Assembly: GCA_965250025.1 (NCBI GenBank)
Contig: OZ252283.1
Span: 1,240,001 to 1,304,000, forward strand
Source: CBDDLD01 sp965250025
GTDB taxonomy: Bacteria; Bacteroidota; Bacteroidia; Flavobacteriales; Flavobacteriaceae
Reading direction: 5' to 3'
DNA length: 64,000 nucleotides
The notes beneath the pieces were generated by a model. That model was not told the DNA's origin, made no database searches, and was given only the letters and a program-made list of their open reading frames with translations. This document shows positions 33,447 to 40,831 of the stretch, in pieces; within the stretch, counting starts at the first letter, position 1; every line of letters begins with the position of its first letter. Made by a program: the position numbers and the translations under genes.

Positions 33447-35053
33447 TAGTTAACGCCTTTTAAGAGGTTTACACTCACGGTAGCCAATTCGTTATCAGGA
33501 AACCTAGCAAAATGAGCAGCATCAGGTTTTAGACCGGCTTCTTCCGCAATGGCTTTAAATACATCCATTTCTAGGATGTACTGATCGCTATAGCCATGGG
33601 TAGCATCGTATGCGGTAGCTGCTGTACGTCCTATATTTTTAGCTGTAAGCTCAGGAGCAATAGTATGCAATTCAATGATTAGTAAACCAAACCGCTCTAC
33701 ATAAGGTTTCCATTTGGACAAATGCTCAAGTAATGACGCTTCAACAAGATTATTACTTAATCGTTTTCCTTGATATGCGTATGCTCCGGTAGAACGACTA
33801 ATTCTGTTCGTGTCATTTTTTGGCGCCGCCCAAATTCTGTTATGGTCCAAAAATGTACGCACATTCAAAAGATCAGAAAGCTCAATATTATAATCCTCTT
33901 TAAGGTCATTTGCCAGTAGGTGAGGCCTGCCTATATCGCCCCAGATAACTTTAGCCCAGATGTCGGCTTTTATCAGATTGGCACGAGTCACTTTTAAAGC
34001 GGCTTTGTTAAAGTCTGCACCTACCAGTAATAATGGGTGTTCATCGAGTAGTTTACCACGAGAAGTTCGTTGTTCAATAACGTCAAAAATGTGCTCTATA
34101 AAAGCACCATTACCACAACCCATATCTAAGATACCTTTTGGCTGCTCATCAATAGGCCGGTTGAATAAATCAATAATAACATCATCAATGACCTTAAAGT
34201 AGGTAGCATGGGCACCACCACTTCCCCAAACGTTCATCTCTCTGTGTACATGTTTCTCAGTTTCATCGGAAGAGGATTTTAATACCAGAGGGTCTCCAAA
34301 AATAAGGTCATCCAGTTTTAAAAACGTTGGGATGTAAGATACGGTAACCCCATATGCACTTGCCCGCTTAGCAAAAAACAAACCTTTATCCGTAAACTGA
34401 TAGGTGTTCTTTTTTTTCTTGAACCAGCCTAAATGTGCGAAAAAATCCAGTATCTTTTTGAAGCTTTCAGGGTCTCTATGGTATTCTTCAGCAGTAAAGG
34501 AGGCTTCCATAAAGTATTTATGAAATAAACCGTTAACACCTAACAATACAATTATAGGGGCAGCAATGACACCTTCGATGTGTTTAAGTACCTGATAAGC
34601 TATTGAGTTTTCGTCAGAGACTTCCAAGCCATAATTACTTTCAAACTTCTTGAAAATACGTTCTAAGGCAATGAAAGCGTCTGCACTAATCATTTTGTCG
34701 TTAGCAAAACGATCAGAATAACTAAGCAATTTTACAGCATCTTCATAAAGTGGTATCAGATCGAAAGCAGCTTTGCTTTTATCATTTATGCGGTAAGCAA
34801 CACTATCGTTAGAATTGTCGATGTGTTGGTCTAACCAGCCTTGAGATGCTAGCACTCTAAGCCCTACATTGAGATAGCCTTCATTGGCACTAAAGGTGTC
34901 TGTGAGTTCACTAAGACTAACGTGTTCTTTAGCTAACAGGTATTTTAAAACATCATTTTTGTAAAGTACATAGGATGTGGTAGCTGTGGCTAAACCATCT
35001 AAATGTCTGAAGATGGTACGCCTTAGCTCAGCTTTATCAGACTTTGTAAGCAT
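33446..35053 (-). CDS. Large two-part class I SAM-dependent methyltransferase
   Basis: A 535-residue protein. N-terminal region (about 1-95) is a winged-helix dimerisation-like part (YLLAKEHVSLSELTDTFSANEGYLNVGLRVL), as in O-methyltransferases and AprA-type enzymes. A central region (about 120-270) contains a second helix-rich unit with FKKILDFFAHLGWFKKK. The C-terminal methyltransferase domain shows the SAM glycine loop GILDMGCGNGAFIEHIF (about 304-320), and the GADFNKAALKV acidic turn. It resembles AprA-related methyltransferases of natural-product pathways, but no biosynthetic cluster is here. Followed by DUF202 with 1-nt overlap. Substrate unknown. Confidence 0.82.
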   Translation of the reverse strand: MLTKSDKAELRRTIFRHLDGLATATTSYVLYKNDVLKYLLAKEHVSLSELTDTFSANEGYLNVGLRVLASQGWLDQHIDNSNDSVAYRINDKSKAAFDLIPLYEDAVKLLSYSDRFANDKMISADAFIALERIFKKFESNYGLEVSDENSIAYQVLKHIEGVIAAPIIVLLGVNGLFHKYFMEASFTAEEYHRDPESFKKILDFFAHLGWFKKKKNTYQFTDKGLFFAKRASAYGVTVSYIPTFLKLDDLIFGDPLVLKSSSDETEKHVHREMNVWGSGGAHATYFKVIDDVIIDLFNRPIDEQPKGILDMGCGNGAFIEHIFDVIEQRTSRGKLLDEHPLLLVGADFNKAALKVTRANLIKADIWAKVIWGDIGRPHLLANDLKEDYNIELSDLLNVRTFLDHNRIWAAPKNDTNRISRSTGAYAYQGKRLSNNLVEASLLEHLSKWKPYVERFGLLIIELHTIAPELTAKNIGRTAATAYDATHGYSDQYILEMDVFKAIAEEAGLKPDAAHFARFPDNELATVSVNLLKGVN

Positions 35054-35074
35054 ACGTACGGTTGTTTGCTTATA

Positions 35075-35112
35075 AATATAAAAAAACCATCATAGCTATG
35101 ATGGTTTTATGT
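35075..35112 (-). terminator. Hairpin terminator of the GIN-domain operon
   Basis: A 26-bp perfect palindrome (35083-35108) folds into a hairpin of about 12 bp, with a T-run on the minus strand after it. It ends the minus-strand operon of the gene at 35133. Confidence 0.85.
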
Positions 35113-35132
35113 GTAAAAAGATAGGTTTTAGA

Positions 35133-36026
35133 TTAAAAAAGATTGATGGTTTTGCCTTCGTCTTCCTTTTTAATTGTAACAAGTAGCTTTCTAAATCCTA
35201 AGCTATTTACTTTAAATACTTTGGTGCCAACACTCCAATCTTCATGGCGTTTGGCATTTGGCATCATTGGAAAACCATAGCTGAATTTTGAACCGTCTGA
35301 TTTGGGACCAATAACGTAAAAATGATTTCTGTTAGGCGAATTGTTCTTAATTTTAAAATTGATGAATGAGATCTTTCCATTTTTTACTTTTTTAGCACTA
35401 TTTATATAGGATACCCGACCACCATTTTTGGTTTTTGAATCTATTTTCTTTGGAGTGTTTACATAAACCAGTTCACCATCATTGGCCACTTCTGCCCAAA
35501 GTGTATTCGTTACATTAACTTTAGCTTTTCCGTAACTCCATAGGTTCACAAAAGCATTTTCTGCAATAAGCTTTGAGGCATCTATGGAAGCTAATTCTGC
35601 ACCAAGCCTTAATTCTTTTGTTTTTCCTTCAACGATAATGCGACCTATTGGTGCATTAATCTGAAGCAAGTCACTATTGATATTGATGAGCTTTGTGATA
35701 TCGTGAGTGCCAGATTCTATACGTTTTAAATGAGGCGCTCCGATGGTAATAATAGCATTTTGAGAAGGGGATATCCATTCTTTTTGGTCTAAGTGCAGTA
35801 TGCCATCAACAACCGTTTTATCAATACGGTCAAATAAATTACTGTCTGTGGTAATTGTCATATGCTCTCTGGCAGATTGATCTATGGTAATTTTAGCATA
35901 GAAGTTGATTTTTATATGGGTAACATTTTCAATTTCAAATGTTCGGGTCTCTATTTTTTTGTTGCCTTTGATTTGTGCCATACTTGTCATTCCGATAAGT
36001 AATAGCAGTAATGTGATGTGTTTCAT
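35133..36026 (-). CDS. Exported GIN-domain (DUF2807) protein
   Basis: A 297-residue protein with a signal peptide (about 1-17, LLLLLIGMTSMAQ) and a right-handed beta-helix-like GIN domain (about 25-210) with the family's repeating short strands (IKINFYAKITID, LHLDQKEW, LRLGAELASIDASKL). The start at 36026 is used because it opens the signal peptide; an upstream in-frame start at 36104 would add 26 residues overlapping the previous gene. Role unknown; probably surface or periplasmic. Last gene of the DoxX operon, before a hairpin terminator. Confidence 0.85.
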   Translation of the reverse strand: MKHITLLLLLIGMTSMAQIKGNKKIETRTFEIENVTHIKINFYAKITIDQSAREHMTITTDSNLFDRIDKTVVDGILHLDQKEWISPSQNAIITIGAPHLKRIESGTHDITKLININSDLLQINAPIGRIIVEGKTKELRLGAELASIDASKLIAENAFVNLWSYGKAKVNVTNTLWAEVANDGELVYVNTPKKIDSKTKNGGRVSYINSAKKVKNGKISFINFKIKNNSPNRNHFYVIGPKSDGSKFSYGFPMMPNAKRHEDWSVGTKVFKVNSLGFRKLLVTIKKEDEGKTINLF

Positions 36027-36030
36027 TATG

Positions 36031-36426
36031 TTAGTTTTTAATTGTGGTTTGTTTGCCTTCCTGATCGTCAAATAAAGCTTCATATACAATGGTTTCTGGC
36101 TCATATTTAAAGCTTATGGAACGATTATTTTGACAGTTGAGTTCAAAGACTTCAAGTTCATTAACGAACTTAAAGCTAACCCACCCTTGTCCCGTACTGT
36201 ATGTTATGCTGCCTTCGTAGATCCCGTCATTATCACTATCTGTGAGTTTATAGATGTCTTCCCAGGATTCTCCCGGGAATTGCCCTTTAACACCAACATT
36301 GTTTGCGTTAGGAACATTAGACATGTCCACTTTAAAATGTATGGTTTTTTCGTGCGTATCTTGTACGCAACTCATTAAACATGTCGCGATGAGTATTAAA
36401 ACTATTATGGATTGTACTGTTTTCAT
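36031..36426 (-). CDS. Small lipoprotein with a glycan-binding-like fold
   Basis: A 131-residue protein with a lipobox LMSC (Cys about 20). The mature part (THFKVDMSNVPNANNVGVKGQFPGESWEDIYKL read in parts; DSDNDGIYEGSITY; GWVSFKFVNE) resembles CBM20/CBM48-like starch-binding beta sandwich domains. The DSDNDGIYEG stretch is a likely calcium loop. Catalytic residues absent. It sits between doxX-like and GIN-domain genes in one operon. Confidence 0.7.
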   Translation of the reverse strand: MKTVQSIIVLILIATCLMSCVQDTHEKTIHFKVDMSNVPNANNVGVKGQFPGESWEDIYKLTDSDNDGIYEGSITYSTGQGWVSFKFVNELEVFELNCQNNRSISFKYEPETIVYEALFDDQEGKQTTIKN

Positions 36427-36433
36427 GGTTATA

Positions 36434-36928
36434 TTATTTTAATTTTTTTGTGATTAAGAAATCTAATCCGAAACGTCCAGAGCCTAGGGTAAGGTTATAA
36501 ATGGCGACCCATAAGAAACCCATTGCCGGAAGCATGGCCCATAATCCCATGTGCCATTTTTGCATGAATATGGCAACCAGCATGGTACACATGATCAGGA
36601 AAGCCCATATTCTGGTACCTAAACCCAGAGCTAGCATTACGCCGCCAACAGCTTCACTAAAAGCCCCCATCCAGGCGAAGAATACCGGAAACATAGCAAA
36701 TAAGCCGCCATAGGCTTTTACATCTTCAGGAAACCAGGCAGAAACTTCAAAAAGATCTAAGTTTTGACTGGAAGCGGTCCAGGGGACACCAAATTTATCC
36801 GATCCAAATCCTAAGGATAATCCAATGCCGCATAATATTCTGATAATGGCAAATGTGGCATCTGAAAACCATTGCTTTTGAATGGTTGGTGTAATCATAA
36901 ATTTTAAGAGTTGTTTTAATCGTGTCAT
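36434..36928 (-). CDS. DoxX-family membrane protein
   Basis: A 164-residue protein with four membrane helices (about 22-38, 65-88, 96-118 and 125-145) and the DoxX-type RILCGIGLSLGFGSDKFG and GGLFAMFPVFFAWMGAFSEAVGGVMLALGLGTR (read in parts) stretches. DoxX proteins are quinone-related or thiol-stress membrane proteins, often fitted with oxidoreductases; no partner is seen. The ATG at 36928 is used; a TTG start 10 codons before is possible. Upstream AT-rich inverted repeats may be operators. Confidence 0.82.
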   Translation of the reverse strand: MTRLKQLLKFMITPTIQKQWFSDATFAIIRILCGIGLSLGFGSDKFGVPWTASSQNLDLFEVSAWFPEDVKAYGGLFAMFPVFFAWMGAFSEAVGGVMLALGLGTRIWAFLIMCTMLVAIFMQKWHMGLWAMLPAMGFLWVAIYNLTLGSGRFGLDFLITKKLK

Positions 36929-36989
36929 GTTTTGAGTATTTTGGTTTTGATGACACAAAGTTGCAAACCGGAATGGTATTACGCGACTT

Positions 36990-37055
36990 ATAACGTATTT
37001 AGACGTATTATATACGATTTGAGACGTCTCAAATGAATAGAAAACGTATAATTTA
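36990..37055. promoter_or_regulatory. Clustered ACGT repeats and a 16-bp palindrome upstream of the doxX-like operon
   Basis: Sequence holds three ACGTAT cores (near 36994, 37004 and 37044) and an ATACGA, plus a perfect palindrome TTTGAGACGTCTCAAA at 37018-37033. It lies 60-130 nt before the DoxX start and just after the end of an AraC gene. This suits binding sites for that regulator, but that is inference. Confidence 0.4.
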
Positions 37056-37060
37056 AGCCT

Positions 37061-38233
37061 TTAATTTGAAATGGAGTTAAGGTATTGGGTAGGTGAGTAG
37101 CTTGTTAATTTTTTGAATACTCTGTTGAATGTTGCTTTACTATTGAAGCCACATTCATGAGCAATTCCAAGTAATGATAATTGCTTATGCTTATCCTCTT
37201 TGAGCATGGCTTTAAAAGCATCAACACGATACGTATTAACAAAGTCATTGAAATTTTTATGGAATGCCGTATTAACGATTTCGGAGAGTTGACCTCGGGT
37301 CATATCAGCCATTTTTGCTAAATCGGACAAATTAAGTTCCGGATTCAGGTAGACTTTTTCTTCTTCCATTAAACGTTTAACTGTCGCAATTTGCGCTTCT
37401 GAAATGGATTTGTGTTCAAAATCACTGGCATCTTCAGGAATACCAATAGTCTTTGGCGAAAAGGTAAAGTCGAGGGTGTTAAGTTTTGTAGTATCCGTAA
37501 AATAACCCTTTATACCTACGTATAAGGTTACTACAGCAACAAATAGATTCAACCACCAGCGTTGTACATAGTTTAGGTCTGTGTAAAATGCTCCAATAAG
37601 ATCCTGGACCGTGCCGTATAAGAAAGAAAGGCTGTACAGGATAAGAAAGCTGAGTATCCAGTTTAGCTCCAGCTTATAGGTATTAGAGAAGTATTGCTTG
37701 ATCTTTTTTCTGTAGTTATAAAACAATTGAAAGGTAAATGCCAAATACAATAACATAAACGACGTTTCTATAAATCTGGAGATGTTCTGAACGTAGGCTT
37801 CGTCCAGGTGAATTTTAAGATAGCCATTTTGAGTTTCACTGAAGCCAGGCTGTAATGCATCATAAGTGTAGATGCTTAACCGGTATACCACAAATAGTAT
37901 GGCCAGTGAAAAATGCCACCAGTGTTTCTTTTTAAATTTGAAATTGGAAGCGGTAATGGATTTGATATAAAAATAGATCAAAGGCCCAAGCGCATAAGTG
38001 ATATTGATTAAAAAGTAATTGATCTTGGTGGTTCGGTATTCATCATACCAACCCATGAATCCTACAGTGTAGCAAATTTGGAAATAGCTACTCAGCAATA
38101 AAATAAGTCCCAGAAACAGATCAGAGATGTTCCGTTTTCTGTAATATCTGGATAACAGGAGTATGACAAAGATCAATCCTTGTAAAACCAGAATGAGTAG
38201 TGGTAAGCTATATCTATTAAAATCGGGAAACAC
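37061..38233 (-). CDS. Membrane-bound AraC-family regulator
   Basis: A 390-residue protein. The N-terminal half (about 1-250) has about seven hydrophobic helices, the 7TM-like sensor form frequent in Flavobacteria. The C-terminal 110 residues form an AraC double helix-turn-helix: LSDLAKMADMTRGQLSEIVNTAF, then LLGIAHECGFNSKATFNRVFKKLTSYSPTQYL (read in parts). It is a one-component membrane sensor regulator. Its gene ends next to the ACGT-repeat region of the DoxX-like operon, which it probably controls. Ligand unknown. Confidence 0.9.
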   Translation of the reverse strand: MFPDFNRYSLPLLILVLQGLIFVILLLSRYYRKRNISDLFLGLILLLSSYFQICYTVGFMGWYDEYRTTKINYFLINITYALGPLIYFYIKSITASNFKFKKKHWWHFSLAILFVVYRLSIYTYDALQPGFSETQNGYLKIHLDEAYVQNISRFIETSFMLLYLAFTFQLFYNYRKKIKQYFSNTYKLELNWILSFLILYSLSFLYGTVQDLIGAFYTDLNYVQRWWLNLFVAVVTLYVGIKGYFTDTTKLNTLDFTFSPKTIGIPEDASDFEHKSISEAQIATVKRLMEEEKVYLNPELNLSDLAKMADMTRGQLSEIVNTAFHKNFNDFVNTYRVDAFKAMLKEDKHKQLSLLGIAHECGFNSKATFNRVFKKLTSYSPTQYLNSISN

Positions 38234-38266
38234 CAGTATTAGGTTAAAAACCTAAATGTAGTATTA

Positions 38267-40678
38267 TTATCTCAATTTTGGAAAATCAATAGGACTCATT
38301 TCGTTCATGATCTCATAAACGGCTTCAAAAATATCTTCGGTTGAAGGTTTTGAGAAATAATCGCCATCGCTACCATAAGCAGGCCTGTGGGGCTGTGCTG
38401 CTAGCGTTTTGGGTTGACTATCCAAATGCTGAAATGCATTTTGCGTGTTTAAAATTTCATTGAGTATGTATGCTGAAGCTCCGCCTTTGACATCTTCATC
38501 TATAACCATTAAGCGGTTGGTTTTTGCGACGCTTTTTACAATATCATGGTCGAGATCAAAAGGTAATAAGGATTGAACATCAATAACCTCAGCATCAATA
38601 CCGACTTCTAAAAGCTCTTTGGCAGCCTGTTCAACAAGTCGTAATGTTGAGCCATAGGATACCAATGTAATGTCGCTACCTTCTTTGACAGTTTCCACAA
38701 CACCAATAGGAGTTTTAAAAGCTCCAATATTATTAGGCAACTTTTCTTTTAATCGGTAGCCGTTTAAACACTCTACAATTAAAGCCGGTTCGTCACTTTC
38801 TAAAAGTGTATTATAAAAACCTGCTGCCTTGGTCATGTTTCTTGGTACCAGTACATGTATGCCTCTGATTAGGTTTAGGATACCACCCATTTGAGATCCG
38901 GAGTGCCATATGCCTTCCAGGCGATGACCACGTGTTCTTACAATTAAGGGAGCTTTTTGTCGTCCTTTAGTGCGGTATTGAACTGTGGCCAGATCATCAC
39001 TCATGATCTGAAGTGCATACAGAATGTAATCTAAATACTGTATTTCAGCAATTGGCCTTAGGCCTCTCATGGCCATTCCTATACCTTGTCCCAGTATGGT
39101 AGCTTCCCGGATTCCGGTATCGGAAACTCGTAGCTCACCATGCTTTTCCTGCAGCCCTTCTAAACCTTGGTTAACGTCACCTATATGACCGGCGTCTTCA
39201 CCAAATACCAAGCTTTCAGGGTAATTACTGAAAATGGCATCAAAATTTTCTCTTAAAACCACTCTGCCATCTACTTCCTCAGCATTGTCATCATAGGTAG
39301 GTAGAACTTCTTCTACATTTAAAGCATTACGATCAGATGCACTGTGTAGATGCGAACTGTATTTTGGTTGAATGGTTTCAATATAATTGCTTATCCAGCT
39401 TTGTAGCTGTTGCTTTTCAGTGCTTTCTTCAGAGATGACATATCGTAGTGCTTTACGAGCAGCTGATAAAATATCTTTTCTCAAGGGTTCATCTAAAGCC
39501 TCCAGATCATTTTTGAGCTTAGTAATAAATACACCGTTACTGCTAACATTAATTAGAGCTTCTAATAGGGATAATGCTTGTTTTTGCTCATCTTTAATTG
39601 GATTTATGAAAGCTGACCAAGCCGCTTTTTTACCATCCCGTACTGCTTTTTTTATCTCTTTTTCAAGTGCAATTAACTCTTCGTCAGTGGCAATATTATT
39701 AGCTATCATCCACGTCCGCATTTTAGCATTACAATCGTGTTCAGCTTCCCATGCTAGACGGTCTTTATCTTTGTAGCGCTCGTGAGATCCTGAAGTAGAA
39801 TGCCCTTGAGGTTGTGTTAACTCCTGCACATGGATCATCACAGGTACATGTTCTTTTCTGGATAATTGTGAAGCACGTTGGTACACATCGATAAGCTCTG
39901 CATAATTCCATCCGTTGACTCTAAAAATTTCGTAGCCCTTAGTTTTCTTATCGCGTTGTAAGCCTTTCAGTATTTCGGAAATGTTTTCTTTTGTGGTTTG
40001 GTGTTTCGCATGGACAGAAATACCATATTCATCGTCCCATATACTAATCACCATAGGTACTTGTAATACACCGGCTGCATTGATGGTTTCAAAGAATAAG
40101 CCTTCACTGGTACTGGCATTGCCAATAGTACCCCAAGCTATTTCATTACCTTGATCAGAAAAATTCGTAGTATCTATACCTTCTACATTTCTGTAGATTT
40201 TTGAAGCTTGTGCTAAACCAAGCAATCGAGGCATTTGACCTGCAGTAGGAGAGATATCCGAACTGGAATTCTTCTGTGCTGTAAGGTCCTTCCAATGGCC
40301 ATTTTCGTCAAGACTGTGTGTGGCAAAATGCCCGCCCATTTGCCGACCGGCAGACATGGGTTCTTCTTTAAGATCAGTATTGGCGTAGAGGCCTGCAAAG
40401 AATTGCTCTATGGTTAACTCCCCTATAGCCATCATAAATGTTTGGTCTCTGTAGTATCCGGACCTGAAATCTCCATTTTGAAATGCTTTTGCCCAGGCTA
40501 TTTGAGGCACTTCTTTACCATCACCAAAAATTCCAAATTTGGCTTTTCCGGTAAGCACCTCTCTACGGCCTAATAAACTACACTCACGACTCGTTACTGC
40601 AATTTTGTAATCGTTTACAACTTCAGCTTTAAAATCGTCAAATGTAATTTCTGTTTTTGTATTAGGCTTGGCTTTCAT
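38267..40678 (-). CDS. Fused alpha/beta 2-oxoacid dehydrogenase E1 component
   Basis: An 803-residue thiamine-diphosphate dehydrogenase with the E1 alpha part first (about 20-400) and the beta part after (about 440-800). The ThDP loop is AWGTIGNASTSEGLFFE (about 185-201): Asn replaces the usual Asp of GDG, a known variant in this group. The beta part contains LVFGEDAGHIGDVNQG and later VIDEDVKGGASAY. Best guess: branched-chain or pyruvate 2-oxoacid dehydrogenase E1. Start at 40678 chosen over 40729 because the first 17 residues are not family-like. No E2 or E3 gene is nearby. Confidence 0.9.
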   Translation of the reverse strand: MKAKPNTKTEITFDDFKAEVVNDYKIAVTSRECSLLGRREVLTGKAKFGIFGDGKEVPQIAWAKAFQNGDFRSGYYRDQTFMMAIGELTIEQFFAGLYANTDLKEEPMSAGRQMGGHFATHSLDENGHWKDLTAQKNSSSDISPTAGQMPRLLGLAQASKIYRNVEGIDTTNFSDQGNEIAWGTIGNASTSEGLFFETINAAGVLQVPMVISIWDDEYGISVHAKHQTTKENISEILKGLQRDKKTKGYEIFRVNGWNYAELIDVYQRASQLSRKEHVPVMIHVQELTQPQGHSTSGSHERYKDKDRLAWEAEHDCNAKMRTWMIANNIATDEELIALEKEIKKAVRDGKKAAWSAFINPIKDEQKQALSLLEALINVSSNGVFITKLKNDLEALDEPLRKDILSAARKALRYVISEESTEKQQLQSWISNYIETIQPKYSSHLHSASDRNALNVEEVLPTYDDNAEEVDGRVVLRENFDAIFSNYPESLVFGEDAGHIGDVNQGLEGLQEKHGELRVSDTGIREATILGQGIGMAMRGLRPIAEIQYLDYILYALQIMSDDLATVQYRTKGRQKAPLIVRTRGHRLEGIWHSGSQMGGILNLIRGIHVLVPRNMTKAAGFYNTLLESDEPALIVECLNGYRLKEKLPNNIGAFKTPIGVVETVKEGSDITLVSYGSTLRLVEQAAKELLEVGIDAEVIDVQSLLPFDLDHDIVKSVAKTNRLMVIDEDVKGGASAYILNEILNTQNAFQHLDSQPKTLAAQPHRPAYGSDGDYFSKPSTEDIFEAVYEIMNEMSPIDFPKLR

Positions 40679-40831
40679 ATATAGAGATTTTTGCAGCGCG
40701 AAGTTACAAAATTCACAGCGATTTTGCAATGTTCAAAAATGTTATAATGTTGAAATATTGTTAAAAACACCTGTTTAAAAATGAGAATAATATAATTTTA
40801 AGTGTTTTTTTAACAAAAAGCTAAGAATATG

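Noticed and set aside
38267..40678. Asn in place of Asp in the E1 ThDP loop as a sign of inactivation
   Set aside because: Asn can bind the metal, and I recall the GNASTSEG form as the usual one in flavobacterial fused E1 proteins, so it is not evidence of loss.
40700..40770. Run of loosely repeated AATGTT units before the E1 gene
   Set aside because: Low-complexity AT-rich DNA; units differ too much to call a repeat array.
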